Positions 32,733 through 42,636 of a stretch of DNA of 64,000 nucleotides are shown here, in pieces. The notes under the pieces are model-generated. The model saw only the letters and a program-made list of their open reading frames with translations, made no database searches and had not been told where the DNA came from. Each line of letters opens with the position of its first letter. The stretch's first letter is position 1. Origin of the DNA: Flavobacteriia bacterium (GTDB taxonomy: Bacteria > Bacteroidota > Bacteroidia > Flavobacteriales > Schleiferiaceae); NCBI GenBank assembly GCA_013373425.1, contig JABXHW010000012.1:1-64000 (forward strand), read 5' to 3'. A program made the translations under genes and the position numbers.

Positions 32733-33326
32733 CTACCCTCTCCTCGCCATCATCTCCGCGATATACTTCCCTAGAATATCAAATTCCAAGTTCACGGTAT
32801 CGCCTTCCTTCAACTGATGAAAATTGGTATGCTCCCACGTGTACGGGATGAGGCTAATGCTGAATTCTGTTGGGGTGCTGTTCACTACGGTCAGACTGGT
32901 GCCATTGACACAGATAGAGCCTTTTTGAACGGTCATGAAGTTGAGCCCTTCGGCGTGTTCTATGTGAACGTTCCAAGAGCCGTCGACGTTTTCGATTTTC
33001 TTTACCGTCCCAGTTGTGTCTACATGCCCCTGAACGATGTGTCCGTCTAATCGGCCGTTGGCAATCATGCAGCGTTCTACATTCACCAAGGTGCCCACTT
33101 TCCAATCGCCGAGATTGGTCTTCTTCAAGGTCTCGTCAATGGCAGTCACTCGATACACTCCCTCTTCAGGAAAATCAACCACTGTCAAGCAAGCGCCGTT
33201 GTGCGCCACACTCTGATCAATCTTCAACTCTGAAGTGATGTCGGTTTTTAAATCGAAATGAATATTGGTTCCTTCACGGGTGATGTTTACCACCTCGCCC
33301 ATCGTCTCAATAATTCCTGTAAACAT
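32733..33326 (-). CDS. ribE: Riboflavin synthase, alpha subunit
   Basis: About 197 residues from the ATG at 33326; the longer frame to 33401 lies inside the upstream gene. Riboflavin synthase dismutates two 6,7-dimethyl-8-ribityllumazine molecules into riboflavin. The two lumazine-binding repeats are visible: MFTGIIETMGEV at the start and GHIVQGHVDTTGTV near residue 95. The first base of the upstream stop is shared with the start (TAATG), which suggests coupled translation with a surface-protein gene. Confidence 0.95.
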   Translation of the reverse strand: MFTGIIETMGEVVNITREGTNIHFDLKTDITSELKIDQSVAHNGACLTVVDFPEEGVYRVTAIDETLKKTNLGDWKVGTLVNVERCMIANGRLDGHIVQGHVDTTGTVKKIENVDGSWNVHIEHAEGLNFMTVQKGSICVNGTSLTVVNSTPTEFSISLIPYTWEHTNFHQLKEGDTVNLEFDILGKYIAEMMARRG

Positions 33327-35989
33327 TATCGGAATAGATGTAAATCGCCTTGAATAATCTGTTCTGGAGCAGTGCCTAACGACCGTGCTCTGTAGATGCA
33401 AATATAGTAGTAAACGCCTTCAGCACAGGGCTGGTCGGTGGTCATATCCGTTCCATCCCAACCTTCATTTACAAATCGATTCGGATCTTCTTCTGAATAC
33501 ACTTTGCGTCCCCAGCGGTTAAAGACTTCAATCTTGAAATCTGAAATATCTCTGAAAATTGGCTGACCTTGATCGTTGCGGACTGGGAAGAAGAAATCAT
33601 TCTGCCCGTCGCCATTCGGACTGAAGGCATTCGGTAAAAGCAAGTCTGCACACCCCTCGATGCAGAACGCCTCAATGATGTCGCTTTCATTCGGAATGTC
33701 CGCATCATCTACAGCAGTAACCGCGTAACATCCTACAATAGACCCCTCGGTGAATTCAAAGAAATTCCCGGTGAGACCAGATACCAGCGGCGTGCTCGGC
33801 CATGGGTCGTCTGGAGAAGGCTTGTAATAGATGTTGTACGACACCACGTCGGTTGGACAACCAACAGGATTGCTCCATCCGATACGGAGATAGGCTGCTT
33901 CACAATCGGCTAACCAGGTGACGGTAGGCGGACAAGGCTTTTCGGAATCCGACGGTTCGCCACAAACGACTTGAGAACGATTGAAGAGAGGAGCCGGCAT
34001 GTTCGACCCAGTAAATCGCCCTACACCCATTCCATAATAACAGTATTCCGTGCCGTTCACCAGACCAGTGTCCAAGTAAACCGTGTCGGTCGTGAACCCA
34101 ATCGAATCAAAAACACCAGAACCAGGAGTGGTTTCACGGAAAACCACAATGGTATCATTCACCCAAGGAGTCAGGTATTTGAAATTGAGTTGGATGCTCT
34201 CATCTCTCGGAGTAGTTCGAGCAAAAATGCTAGATGCGTCATCCGAAACGCCCACTTCAATGTTGGTACTAGTTTCTAATCGAACGCGATACGACCAAGC
34301 CTGATCTTGCGTGTTCATGCCTGCGTCGATGAAATTGGTATCCGTATCCGGCAAGGTGGCGATCTGAACGAATGTGTTCCCATCAAAACCAGGCGCTCGC
34401 TCCAAAATATATTCATAAGGTGGAGGGAAGGCCACAGAATCTAGCTCTTGAGCAGCTATCCAACGCACTTCAATTTCACCGTTTGTGGCATCAGTTTGAC
34501 GAATATCCACATTGGTGACAATCGGCAGTGTCTTAGGAAGCTCTGCACAGAACTCTACCGACGCATAACTCTCACTGCCATCAGGGAATGTGGCCACCAC
34601 CATATAGCAGTATTGAACACCGAGTTCCAAATCCACGGAATCCTCATAGGTCGAACTAATCCAACCCGTAGTTGAGCCGATGTACTCATATCCTGTGTAG
34701 GCCGGCACGCCCGTTTCACACTCCGCAGGGGAGAACCCGAAGGTTCCCTTTCTTCTATAAATGTCATAGCCATCGGCCTCTGTACACAGGTTTGGATCCC
34801 ATGCTAAGCTGATAGAATTCTGATTTGCTGTAGCTCCTGGGTTCTTGCAGCTGGGAGCAACGACTCTGATTTCAACGGTCTCGATATCCACCAAACTCGG
34901 ATTGTTTACCGATGGGTTGGCAGGCGAGTCTTCTGTACGGAAAGTCACGTAGTAAGGTTGAAGTCGAACCTGACCGCAATCTGGCGTCCAGTTGAATTGT
35001 GCCGTAAGCGGACTTGGTCCCGTGGCAGGATTTGGGAAAGATGCTGAAGGAGTAATTTGGAACGGTCCACCGCTTGCTGATAGCGATAGGTCATCTCCAT
35101 CTGGGTCAGTTGAAGTTACCTGGAAATTCAAGTTCGTTCCAGCTTCCACACAGAAAGGTCCCACCGGATTGATAACAGGTGGCTGATTAGTACACGGACG
35201 AATATCCACCTGCATATCGCGGGTAACACTTCCCATCAATTCGTAATTGCCATTGCGGTTTTTACGGAACTCCTTAATGACAAATGCAAAGTTGAACTGG
35301 CCTGTATTCTTTGGTACGTTCCAGATGAAATCTCCGGTAATCTCATTCAGATAGACCGAGTCTTGAACGTAATTCGGATTGTAAGTTTCAGTGATGTTTC
35401 TGCCGTTGAGACCTTTACAGTCCACAAGTTCGTAGGCTATGCTATCCCCGTCAATGTCAAAAGCTCCCGCATTGTGAATGAAGATTTGATTTTGACAACC
35501 TTCATCGATAGGCGCATTGAGGAGTGTGGGTGAATTGTTGGGGCCAAGGTCGGAACGAACGAACACCGTGGTGCTCACGAAAAAGGGTACTTGAACGGAA
35601 TTCGGAATATTATTTACGTCGGAGTTTCGGTTGAGGTCTTGCACTGAAATAGTGTAGTAGCCTTGAGAGGGGAAAGTGTGCTCGCCTCGGTACACATTCA
35701 ATCGGATATCATTTCCAATGTTTACACCGTCTCTTGCTGGCGACCCTGGGCAACGGGCATTTCCGCCATTCACGCGGTAGATGGTACTCGACGATCCGTC
35801 GCCCCATTCAACGGTTAATTCACAACGGTCGATTTGCGAGCTGACCTTCGTGTAGGTAGTAACCGTAATCTCGTATGTGTTGCCGCCTAGTGACCGATAG
35901 GTAATCTCCCCGGCGCGATTGTGCGTCGCCATAGCAACCCATGGTAGTAGCAGGGTAAAAAGGAAATATTTGAATCTCTGAAGGTTCAA
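33326..35989 (-). CDS. Large surface protein with gliding-motility (T9SS type B) C-terminus
   Basis: About 888 residues from a TTG at 35989, chosen because a signal peptide (LNLQRFKYFLFTLLLPWVAM) begins there; a GTG at 36091 gives a longer, unlike N-terminus. The mature N-terminus, ATHNRAGEITYRSLGG, is typical of Bacteroidota surface proteins. Ig/fibronectin-like modules fill residues 300-750. The last 100 residues, with LPNAFSPNGDGQNDFFFP, FKIEVFNRWGRKVYS and VYYYICIYRA, are the gliding-motility C-terminal domain used for type IX export. It overlaps ribE by one base. Confidence 0.88.
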   Translation of the reverse strand: MNLQRFKYFLFTLLLPWVAMATHNRAGEITYRSLGGNTYEITVTTYTKVSSQIDRCELTVEWGDGSSSTIYRVNGGNARCPGSPARDGVNIGNDIRLNVYRGEHTFPSQGYYTISVQDLNRNSDVNNIPNSVQVPFFVSTTVFVRSDLGPNNSPTLLNAPIDEGCQNQIFIHNAGAFDIDGDSIAYELVDCKGLNGRNITETYNPNYVQDSVYLNEITGDFIWNVPKNTGQFNFAFVIKEFRKNRNGNYELMGSVTRDMQVDIRPCTNQPPVINPVGPFCVEAGTNLNFQVTSTDPDGDDLSLSASGGPFQITPSASFPNPATGPSPLTAQFNWTPDCGQVRLQPYYVTFRTEDSPANPSVNNPSLVDIETVEIRVVAPSCKNPGATANQNSISLAWDPNLCTEADGYDIYRRKGTFGFSPAECETGVPAYTGYEYIGSTTGWISSTYEDSVDLELGVQYCYMVVATFPDGSESYASVEFCAELPKTLPIVTNVDIRQTDATNGEIEVRWIAAQELDSVAFPPPYEYILERAPGFDGNTFVQIATLPDTDTNFIDAGMNTQDQAWSYRVRLETSTNIEVGVSDDASSIFARTTPRDESIQLNFKYLTPWVNDTIVVFRETTPGSGVFDSIGFTTDTVYLDTGLVNGTEYCYYGMGVGRFTGSNMPAPLFNRSQVVCGEPSDSEKPCPPTVTWLADCEAAYLRIGWSNPVGCPTDVVSYNIYYKPSPDDPWPSTPLVSGLTGNFFEFTEGSIVGCYAVTAVDDADIPNESDIIEAFCIEGCADLLLPNAFSPNGDGQNDFFFPVRNDQGQPIFRDISDFKIEVFNRWGRKVYSEEDPNRFVNEGWDGTDMTTDQPCAEGVYYYICIYRARSLGTAPEQIIQGDLHLFR

Positions 35990-36211
35990 GAATCGGTGTG
36001 TTCTAGGTATAAAACATGAAGGTACGACAAATGTTGCAGGGCCTTTATAGTAGTACGGATTGAGCCGATTTACAGAGGCCACCGCAGGCACACAATATAT
36101 ATACGAGGGAATGAGGGAAATAGTTGAGCAAAAGGGCCGTTCATTTGTTTCTTCAATAGGCGAGCCCTTGCGTTTTTCCTACTTTTGAAATCGAAATTCT
36201 AATCCTGCTGT

Positions 36212-37615
36212 ATGTCATTCTTTCAACAAGCGACTTCTGGATCGGCGGTCCGCGCATTCGCATCTTCAGATAAAGACAAGATCATAGCCCACTTCGGAGA
36301 AGATTCCGAGGCATATGTTCGTCAGGCTATCGACCAAAAATTCACTGGATGGATTCAAATCCCGGCGGCGGGCAGATATCATCTGGCCAAAGTGCTTAAA
36401 TCGAAAGATCAGAAAAACGAGAGCTTAGAAGCGGCTCGTAAAGCAGGAGCGTCTTTGGCCTCTTGGATGAACACCCACATGGAGGCTGAGGTTCAAATTG
36501 AGGGTGAGTTGGCGGAGTTCATTGCAGAAGGATGCGCACTCGCGAACTACAAGTTTACAGAGCTCTTCAGCAAGCCAAACACCAAGAAGAATAAGCTTAC
36601 CAAGATTTTCACCCCGTCGTTATCGGACGCTGAATTCACCGATCTATCTGTCCGCGTTGAGGCGACTATGGTGGCTCGTGATTTGGTTAATACTCCTGTT
36701 CTGCAGCTCAATGCTGAGAAGTTGGCATATACCGCTAAGAAGCTCGGCGAGGAGTGCGGGTTTCAGGTGGAGATTTTCAACAAGAAGAAGATTGAATCCC
36801 TCAAAATGGGTGGCTTACTCGGGGTGAACAAAGGCAGTATTGATCCACCAACGTTCAGCATCATGGAGTACAAGCCTGAGAATGCGAGGAATGATAAGCC
36901 CATTGTGCTCGTTGGCAAAGGGGTGGTTTACGATACAGGAGGATTGAGCCTCAAGCCATCTACAGCCATGGATACTATGAAAAGTGACATGGGTGGTGCC
37001 GCCGCTGTAATCGGTACCATGGTAGCCGTGAGTAAGGCGAAACTTGATGTGCATGTGGTGGGTCTTGTACCTGCTACAGATAACCGCCCGGGTGGAAATG
37101 CCATAACTCCAGGCGATGTGATCACCATGTACGATGGAAGTACAATTGAAGTGATGAACACCGATGCAGAGGGCCGATTGATTTTGGCAGATGCTCTTCA
37201 TTACGCCAAGAAGTTCAATCCGAAATTGGTTATTGACTTGGCTACGTTAACCGGAGCAGCTGCACGTGCGATTGGTTCTCAAGGAATCGTGGCGATGGGT
37301 AATGCTCAAACTAAAGTTTTCGATCATTTGTCAGATTCTGGCCACCGCGTTCACGAGCGCTTGGCCATCTTCCCTTTCTGGGATGAGTATAAGGACATGT
37401 TGAAGAGTGACATTGCCGACATGAAGAACATTGGTGGCCCTGAAGCAGGAGCTATCACTGCCGGAAAGTTCCTCGAGCATTTTACAGATTATCCGTATGT
37501 TCATTTTGATATAGCTGGGCCAGCCTTCCTTTCATCTCCTGATGGTTACAGAACAAAAGGGGCAAGCGGCGTAGGCGTTAGAATCCTATATGACTACATA
37601 AAGAACAAAGCATGA
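36212..37615 (+). CDS. pepA: Leucyl aminopeptidase (M17)
   Basis: A 467-residue cytosolic metallopeptidase that removes N-terminal residues from peptides using two zinc or manganese ions. The metal site shows VGKGVVYDTGGLSLKP (about 231-246), MKSDMGGAAAV and the signature NTDAEGRL (about 313-320). The N-terminal domain is shorter and less conserved than in the E. coli enzyme, which is common in this phylum. A TACTTTTG box lies at 36180-36187. The stop overlaps pdxA by 4 bp. Confidence 0.93.
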   Translation: MSFFQQATSGSAVRAFASSDKDKIIAHFGEDSEAYVRQAIDQKFTGWIQIPAAGRYHLAKVLKSKDQKNESLEAARKAGASLASWMNTHMEAEVQIEGELAEFIAEGCALANYKFTELFSKPNTKKNKLTKIFTPSLSDAEFTDLSVRVEATMVARDLVNTPVLQLNAEKLAYTAKKLGEECGFQVEIFNKKKIESLKMGGLLGVNKGSIDPPTFSIMEYKPENARNDKPIVLVGKGVVYDTGGLSLKPSTAMDTMKSDMGGAAAVIGTMVAVSKAKLDVHVVGLVPATDNRPGGNAITPGDVITMYDGSTIEVMNTDAEGRLILADALHYAKKFNPKLVIDLATLTGAAARAIGSQGIVAMGNAQTKVFDHLSDSGHRVHERLAIFPFWDEYKDMLKSDIADMKNIGGPEAGAITAGKFLEHFTDYPYVHFDIAGPAFLSSPDGYRTKGASGVGVRILYDYIKNKA

Positions 37616-38670
37616 GCGAAGTAGAAAAAATCAGGGTAGGTATCTCTTGTGGCGACTTGAATGGGATTGGGATGGAAGTCATTCTCAAAACCTTTGCAGA
37701 TTCGGCCATGATGGACCTCTGTACTCCCGTGCTTTTCTCTTCCAGTAAAGCGGTTTCGTATCACAGAAAAGCGATCAACGAGCACGACTTCAAATTCGTT
37801 TCTGTCAAGGCAGCTGTGGAAGCCCGTGACGGCAAGTTCAACGTAGTTGAAAGCTGGAAGGACATGGTCAATCTTGAGTTGGGAAAGGAAGATCCCGTTG
37901 TAGGCGACTATGCATACTTGTCGTTAGAAAAAGCCTCAGAGGCACTGCAGAAAGGTCATGTTGATGTATTGGTGACCGCTCCAGTGAACAAGAATAATAT
38001 TGATAAAGAGGGAAGAACATTCACCGGACATACTGGCTTTTTGGGTGACTTTTTCAAAGGCGACCCGTTGATGATTCTCTGCGGAGATAAAATGAAAGTG
38101 GGGTTGGTTACTGGGCACATTCCATTGGAAGAAGTGGCTGGAACACTCACCAAAGAGATGATTGTTGCTAAGGTGCAGCAATTGAGCAAAGCTTTGACCA
38201 GCAACTTCGCCATTCGCAAACCTAAGATTGCTGTATTGGGTTTGAATCCACACGCTGGTGACGGTGGATTGTTGGGCAAACAAGAAGAAGAAATTATCGC
38301 TCCGGCAGTGAAAGAAGCCTTTGAATCTGGAGTCGTAGCCATGGGGCCTTATTCCTCAGACGGCTTCTTCGGATCTGGAGCTTACGAAAAATTTGACGCC
38401 ATTTTGGCGATGTATCACGATCAAGGATTGATTCCATTTAAAGCCATGCACTTCGGAAATGGGGTGAACTTCACGGCGAATTTGAGTATTGTGAGAACAT
38501 CTCCAGATCACGGCACGGCCTACGATAAGGCTGGAAAAGGCGAAGCGGATGAGAACAGTTTCCGCCAAGCTGTCTACATGGCCATTGATGCATTTAGAAA
38601 TCGCGGTCAGCACGAAGAAATCAGTTCAAACCCCCTCGCATTTGGAAAATCTTCACGCGATTCGCGCTGA
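37612..38670 (+). CDS. pdxA: 4-hydroxythreonine-4-phosphate dehydrogenase
   Basis: A 352-residue enzyme of the DXP-dependent vitamin B6 pathway. It oxidises 4-phosphohydroxy-L-threonine with NAD. Recognisable pieces are GISCGDLNGIGMEV (9-22), LVTAPVNKNNI, FTGHTGFLGD and the metal-site segment MYHDQGLIPFKAM. Length is normal. It overlaps pepA by 4 bp and is followed after 68 bp by DUF177, which has its own promoter. The downstream pathway enzyme PdxJ is not in the window. Confidence 0.95.
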   Translation: MSEVEKIRVGISCGDLNGIGMEVILKTFADSAMMDLCTPVLFSSSKAVSYHRKAINEHDFKFVSVKAAVEARDGKFNVVESWKDMVNLELGKEDPVVGDYAYLSLEKASEALQKGHVDVLVTAPVNKNNIDKEGRTFTGHTGFLGDFFKGDPLMILCGDKMKVGLVTGHIPLEEVAGTLTKEMIVAKVQQLSKALTSNFAIRKPKIAVLGLNPHAGDGGLLGKQEEEIIAPAVKEAFESGVVAMGPYSSDGFFGSGAYEKFDAILAMYHDQGLIPFKAMHFGNGVNFTANLSIVRTSPDHGTAYDKAGKGEADENSFRQAVYMAIDAFRNRGQHEEISSNPLAFGKSSRDSR

Positions 38671-38684
38671 TTTTCAATTTGATG

Positions 38685-38714
38685 TTGAGTGGTTTCAAAA
38701 GATTTGTATTTTTG
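38685..38714 (+). promoter_or_regulatory. Bacteroidota-type promoter of DUF177-rpmF
   Basis: TTG at 38685-38687, a 19-bp spacer, then TATTTTTG at 38707-38714, an exact fit to TTG-N19-TAnnTTTG. The ATG at 38739 leaves a leader of about 18 bases. Confidence 0.75.
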
Positions 38715-38738
38715 CGGGCTCAAAGGACCTAGGGGATC

Positions 38739-39293
38739 ATGAAACTGAAGGACTACAACATTGTGTTTTCCGGACTGCCGATCGGTTCTCACGCCTTTGA
38801 TTATGCGGTTGACGCATCGTTCTTAGAAACATTGTTCGATTATCACGACCTGCCAGGATTGACTGCGCAAGTTGATGTAAATCTCACGAAACAGAACACG
38901 ATGCTCGAGTTCGAGTTTTCCATGAAAGGCAAATTGCCGGTCGAATGCGACATCACTGGAAAGTCATTTGAGCAGGAACTTTCGAATAAATTCGAATTGG
39001 TGGTGAAGTTTGGTGAGGCGTTTAATGATGACGACGACGAGATATTGGTTTTACCTCACGGCGAATACGAAGTGAATATAGCCCAGTATATCTACGAACT
39101 CATCGTTTTGTCGTTGCCTACGAAGTTCTTGCATCCCGATGTGGAGGCTGGCGAAGTAGACGAAGAGACACAAGCACTACTCGATCAGTATCAGGTCATC
39201 AATCAAGATGAAGAAGATATTGATGAGGATGATTCGGATGATGATGACGATGTTGACCCGCGTTGGTCGAAGTTGAAAGATTTGTTGAATTAA
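38739..39293 (+). CDS. DUF177 (YceD family) protein
   Basis: A 184-residue cytosolic protein. The DUF177 pattern is present: a VECDITGKSFEQ strand-turn and a conserved region near residues 100-135. The C-terminus is a very acidic Asp/Glu tail (residues 155-175). In many bacteria this gene precedes rpmF and is needed for normal 23S rRNA handling, as known for YceD in E. coli and plants; I infer a similar role. RpmF follows after 33 bp and shares the promoter at 38685-38714. Confidence 0.88.
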   Translation: MKLKDYNIVFSGLPIGSHAFDYAVDASFLETLFDYHDLPGLTAQVDVNLTKQNTMLEFEFSMKGKLPVECDITGKSFEQELSNKFELVVKFGEAFNDDDDEILVLPHGEYEVNIAQYIYELIVLSLPTKFLHPDVEAGEVDEETQALLDQYQVINQDEEDIDEDDSDDDDDVDPRWSKLKDLLN

Positions 39294-39326
39294 GCTCAAC
39301 ATAAAGAGCAATATAAATTAGAAATC

Positions 39327-39515
39327 ATGGCACATCCAAAGCGCAGACAATCCAGCACTCGCCGTGACAAGCGTCGTACTCACTACAAGGCAACAGCTCC
39401 TCAGATTGCTGTTGATCCTACTACAGGTGAAGCACACCTTTATCACCGTGCTCACTGGTACGAAGGCAAACTATACTACAAAGGAAAAGTAGTTCTCGAG
39501 AAGGAGGAAGCTTAA
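39327..39515 (+). CDS. rpmF: 50S ribosomal protein L32
   Basis: A 62-residue basic protein beginning [20 protein letters not shown], the expected L32 N-terminus, with the right length. There is no zinc Cys quartet, as in the Cys-minus form. It follows DUF177 and is closed by a strong terminator, separating it from fabH. Confidence 0.96.
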   Translation: MAHPKRRQSSTRRDKRRTHYKATAPQIAVDPTTGEAHLYHRAHWYEGKLYYKGKVVLEKEEA

Positions 39516-39541
39516 TTCCCCTTTGAGAAATAGATATTAAA

Positions 39542-39583
39542 AGTAGACTCTTACGATGCTCTATCGTTTGAGTCTGCTTTTTT
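39542..39583 (+). terminator. Terminator between rpmF and fabH
   Basis: A long hairpin: a 9-bp outer stem (39542-39550 with 39570-39578), an inner ACGAT/ATCGT stem, and a T run. It is 26 bp past the rpmF stop. Confidence 0.88.
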
Positions 39584-39622
39584 GTTTGTCCTATCGGGTA
39601 GGTGTAAAAGTGCCACTAAAAT

Positions 39623-39652
39623 TTGTCGCTTAAGGCCGAAGACCTAACTTTG
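39623..39652 (+). promoter_or_regulatory. Bacteroidota-type promoter of fabH-accB-accC
   Basis: TTG at 39623-39625, a 19-bp spacer, then TAACTTTG at 39645-39652, an exact fit to the consensus. It lies 31 bp before the fabH start and after the rpmF terminator. Confidence 0.78.
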
Positions 39653-39683
39653 ACCTTTTCGACCTAGCACAAAGAGCAGCCAA

Positions 39684-40685
39684 ATGAGCAAAGTGAATGC
39701 CGCGATTACGGCCGTAGGAGGTTACATTCCTGACTTTCGCCTCACCAACAAGTTGTTGGAAGAGATGGTAGATACCACAGACGAATGGATCACCACTCGA
39801 ACAGGAATCAAAGAGCGCCGTATTCTGAAAGAAGAAGGTGCTGGGACATCTTTCATGGGCATCAAGGCTGTGGAAGACCTCAAGAAAAATTATGGTGTTG
39901 AGGTTGATGACGTGGATCTAGTGATCTGCTCCACCGCAACTCCCGATATGCCAGTAGCCTCTACTGCTGCATACATCGCCACGAACATTGGCGCATCCAA
40001 CGCTTTTTCATACGATTTAATGGCCGCGTGTAGCGGATTCCTTTACGGTCTTTCCACCGGTGCAAAGTTCATCGAGAGTGGGAGATACAAGAAGGTATTG
40101 GTCGTTGGTGCTGATAAAATGTCGTCGATTATCAATTACGAAGACCGTGCAACTTGTGTGATCTTCGGTGATGGCGCCGGTGCCGTTTTGCTCGAGCCGA
40201 ACGAAGAAGGTTACGGTGTGCAAGACGAAGTGCTTCGAAGCGATGGAAGCGGACGCCAGTTCTTGAAAATCGACGCAGGAGGTTCTATTCTTCCAGCTTC
40301 TCAAGAGACGGTTGAGCTCAATAAACACTACGTACATCAAGAAGGTCAGCAGGTGTTCAAATTTGCCGTAACTAATATGGCAGAAGTGAGCGCTCAGATA
40401 ATGGACCGCAACAATTTGACAGGCGATGATGTTGATTGGTTGGTGCCTCACCAAGCTAACCTCCGTATCATCAACGCAACTGCCAATCGTATGAATCTTG
40501 ATGAAGATAAAGTGATGCTGAATATTCAGCGTTACGGTAACACCACAAATGGTACCTTACCACTTCTTTTGTGGGACTATCAAGATCGTCTCAAGAAAGG
40601 CGATAACCTAATTTTTGCTGCCTTCGGTGGCGGCTTCACTTGGGGGTCATTGTACCTCAAGTGGGCACTGAATCCAAAGAATTAA
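39684..40685 (+). CDS. fabH: Beta-ketoacyl-ACP synthase III
   Basis: A 333-residue enzyme that starts fatty-acid synthesis by condensing an acyl-CoA with malonyl-ACP. The catalytic Cys116 lies in MAACSGFLYG, the His in VPHQANLRII and the Asn in GNTTNGTLPL; the canonical motif is GNTTNATIP, so the Gly is a mild change. It is the first gene of the fabH-accB-accC unit. PlsX, which often precedes fabH, is absent. Confidence 0.95.
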   Translation: MSKVNAAITAVGGYIPDFRLTNKLLEEMVDTTDEWITTRTGIKERRILKEEGAGTSFMGIKAVEDLKKNYGVEVDDVDLVICSTATPDMPVASTAAYIATNIGASNAFSYDLMAACSGFLYGLSTGAKFIESGRYKKVLVVGADKMSSIINYEDRATCVIFGDGAGAVLLEPNEEGYGVQDEVLRSDGSGRQFLKIDAGGSILPASQETVELNKHYVHQEGQQVFKFAVTNMAEVSAQIMDRNNLTGDDVDWLVPHQANLRIINATANRMNLDEDKVMLNIQRYGNTTNGTLPLLLWDYQDRLKKGDNLIFAAFGGGFTWGSLYLKWALNPKN

Positions 40686-40708
40686 CGATCCACTTAATAA
40701 CTCGAACA

Positions 40709-41206
40709 ATGGACTTAAAAGAAATCCAAAATCTTATCAAGTTTGTTGCTAAGTCTGGCGCAAACGAGGTAAATCTCGAGACAGAAGAGTTCAAGATTAC
40801 TATCAAGACTGGCGGCGAAGAAGGTGCTACTTATGTACAGCACGTTCCAGTTGCTCAGGCGGCTGCTCCAGCTCCTGCACCTGCTCCAGCTCCTGCAGCG
40901 GCTCCGGCACCAGCAGCAGCTCCAGCTCCTGCAGCTGAATCTGCTCCAGCGGAAGACGACAGCAAATACGTGACTATCAAGTCACCTATGATTGGTACAT
41001 TCTACCGTCGCCCTTCTCCAGACAAAGACTTGTTCTGCGAAGTAGGAGACGAAATCAAACCAGGATCAGTGGTTTGTATCATCGAGGCCATGAAGCTCTT
41101 CAACGAAATTGAAAGTGAAGTTTCAGGTAAGATTGTGAAGATCCTCGTAGAAGATCAAAAACCAGTTGAGTACGACCAGCCACTCTTCTTGGTTGATCCA
41201 TCATAA
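40709..41206 (+). CDS. accB: Biotin carboxyl carrier protein of acetyl-CoA carboxylase
   Basis: About 165 residues from the ATG at 40709; a frame from 40640 overlaps fabH and is not used. A helical N-terminus is followed by a Pro/Ala linker (about residues 50-85) and the biotinyl domain, with EAMKL carrying the biotinyl lysine. BCCP carries CO2 from biotin carboxylase to the transferase to make malonyl-CoA. AccC follows after 29 bp. The carboxyltransferase genes accA and accD are not in the window. Confidence 0.95.
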   Translation: MDLKEIQNLIKFVAKSGANEVNLETEEFKITIKTGGEEGATYVQHVPVAQAAAPAPAPAPAPAAAPAPAAAPAPAAESAPAEDDSKYVTIKSPMIGTFYRRPSPDKDLFCEVGDEIKPGSVVCIIEAMKLFNEIESEVSGKIVKILVEDQKPVEYDQPLFLVDPS

Positions 41207-41235
41207 GCCCAAGGGTAGAACCAAATTCTGATCCT

Positions 41236-42576
41236 ATGTTTAAAAAGGTACTCATTGCCAACCGTGGTGAGATTGCACTTCGTGTAATCAGAACTTGCCG
41301 CGAGATGGGCATCAAGACCGTAGCGGTTTACTCGACCGCCGACGCAGATTCGCTTCACGTGAGATTCGCAGATGAAGCAGTTTGCATCGGACCGGCACCG
41401 AGTAGCGCGAGCTACCTCAATATTCCAAATATCATTTCAGCTGCTGAGATCACAAATGCAGATGCCATCCACCCAGGATATGGTTTCTTGTCAGAGAATG
41501 CCAAGTTCTCAAAGATCTGTGCTGAAAACGGTATCAAGTTCATCGGTGCAAGCCCAGAGCACATCGATAAGATGGGCGACAAGGCTACTGCAAAGGCAAC
41601 TATGAAAGCTGCGGGCGTACCATGCGTTCCTGGTTCAGATGGCCTTATCGAAGACTTCGACGCATGTGTGAAGCTCGCTGAAGAGGTGGGCTACCCAGTA
41701 ATGCTCAAAGCTACTGCCGGTGGTGGTGGTAAGGGTATGCGCGCCGTTTGGAAGAAAGAAGATCTCCAAAAAGCTTGGGACTCTGCACGTCAGGAAGCCG
41801 GTGCTGCCTTCGGAAACGATGGTATGTACATGGAAAAACTCATCGAGGAACCTCGTCACATCGAGATTCAAATCGTGGGTGACCAAACCGGTAAGGCGTG
41901 TCACCTTTCTGAGCGCGATTGCTCTATTCAGCGTCGCCACCAGAAATTGACAGAGGAAACTCCAAGTCCATTCATGACTCCTGAACTTCGTGAGAAGATG
42001 GGTGAAGCGGCTGTTAAAGCTGCTGAGTACATCAAGTACGAAGGTGCAGGTACGGTAGAGTTCTTGGTGGACAAGCACCGCAACTTCTACTTCATGGAGA
42101 TGAATACTCGTATTCAGGTAGAGCACCCGATTACAGAGCAGGTGATTGATTACGATTTGATTCGTGAGCAAATCAAAGTGGCAGCTGGAATTCCTATCCT
42201 AGGGAAGAACTACGAGCCACAATTGCATTCTATCGAAGTTCGTATCAATGCTGAGGACCCATACAACGGATTCCGCCCATCTCCAGGAAAGATTACTTCA
42301 TTCCACGCACCAGGTGGACACGGCGTTCGTTTGGACACACACTGCTACGCAGGATACGTCATTCCTCCTCACTACGACTCTATGATTGCCAAGTTGATCA
42401 CCACAGCTCGTACACGTGAAGAGGCTATCGATAAAATGAAAAGAGCGTTGGATGAATTCGTTATCGAAGGCATCAAAACAACGATTCCTTTCCACCGCGC
42501 ATTGATGGAAGATGAGAACTTCCTAGCCGGTAATTACACTACTAAGTTCATGGAAGACTTCAAGCTTGAAGAATAA
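41236..42576 (+). CDS. accC: Biotin carboxylase subunit of acetyl-CoA carboxylase
   Basis: A 446-residue ATP-grasp enzyme that carboxylates biotin on AccB using ATP and bicarbonate. The N-terminus [18 protein letters not shown], the glycine-rich ATP loop GGGGKGMR (about 162-169), [15 protein letters not shown] and [12 protein letters not shown] are all intact. Length is normal. It is the last gene of the fabH operon and closes with a hairpin shared with the convergent XRE gene. Confidence 0.96.
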   Translation: MFKKVLIANRGEIALRVIRTCREMGIKTVAVYSTADADSLHVRFADEAVCIGPAPSSASYLNIPNIISAAEITNADAIHPGYGFLSENAKFSKICAENGIKFIGASPEHIDKMGDKATAKATMKAAGVPCVPGSDGLIEDFDACVKLAEEVGYPVMLKATAGGGGKGMRAVWKKEDLQKAWDSARQEAGAAFGNDGMYMEKLIEEPRHIEIQIVGDQTGKACHLSERDCSIQRRHQKLTEETPSPFMTPELREKMGEAAVKAAEYIKYEGAGTVEFLVDKHRNFYFMEMNTRIQVEHPITEQVIDYDLIREQIKVAAGIPILGKNYEPQLHSIEVRINAEDPYNGFRPSPGKITSFHAPGGHGVRLDTHCYAGYVIPPHYDSMIAKLITTARTREEAIDKMKRALDEFVIEGIKTTIPFHRALMEDENFLAGNYTTKFMEDFKLEE

Positions 42577-42597
42577 TCCCTGAATCCCGAATGACTT

Positions 42598-42633
42598 AAA
42601 GCCCTACTGATTGGATTATCAGTAGGGCTTTTT
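42598..42633. terminator. Bidirectional terminator between accC and the XRE gene
   Basis: A perfect 11-bp stem (42601-42611 with 42618-42628) has T residues on the right and A residues on the left, so it can end transcripts from both sides. The flanking genes converge. Confidence 0.88.
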
Positions 42634-42636
42634 CAT

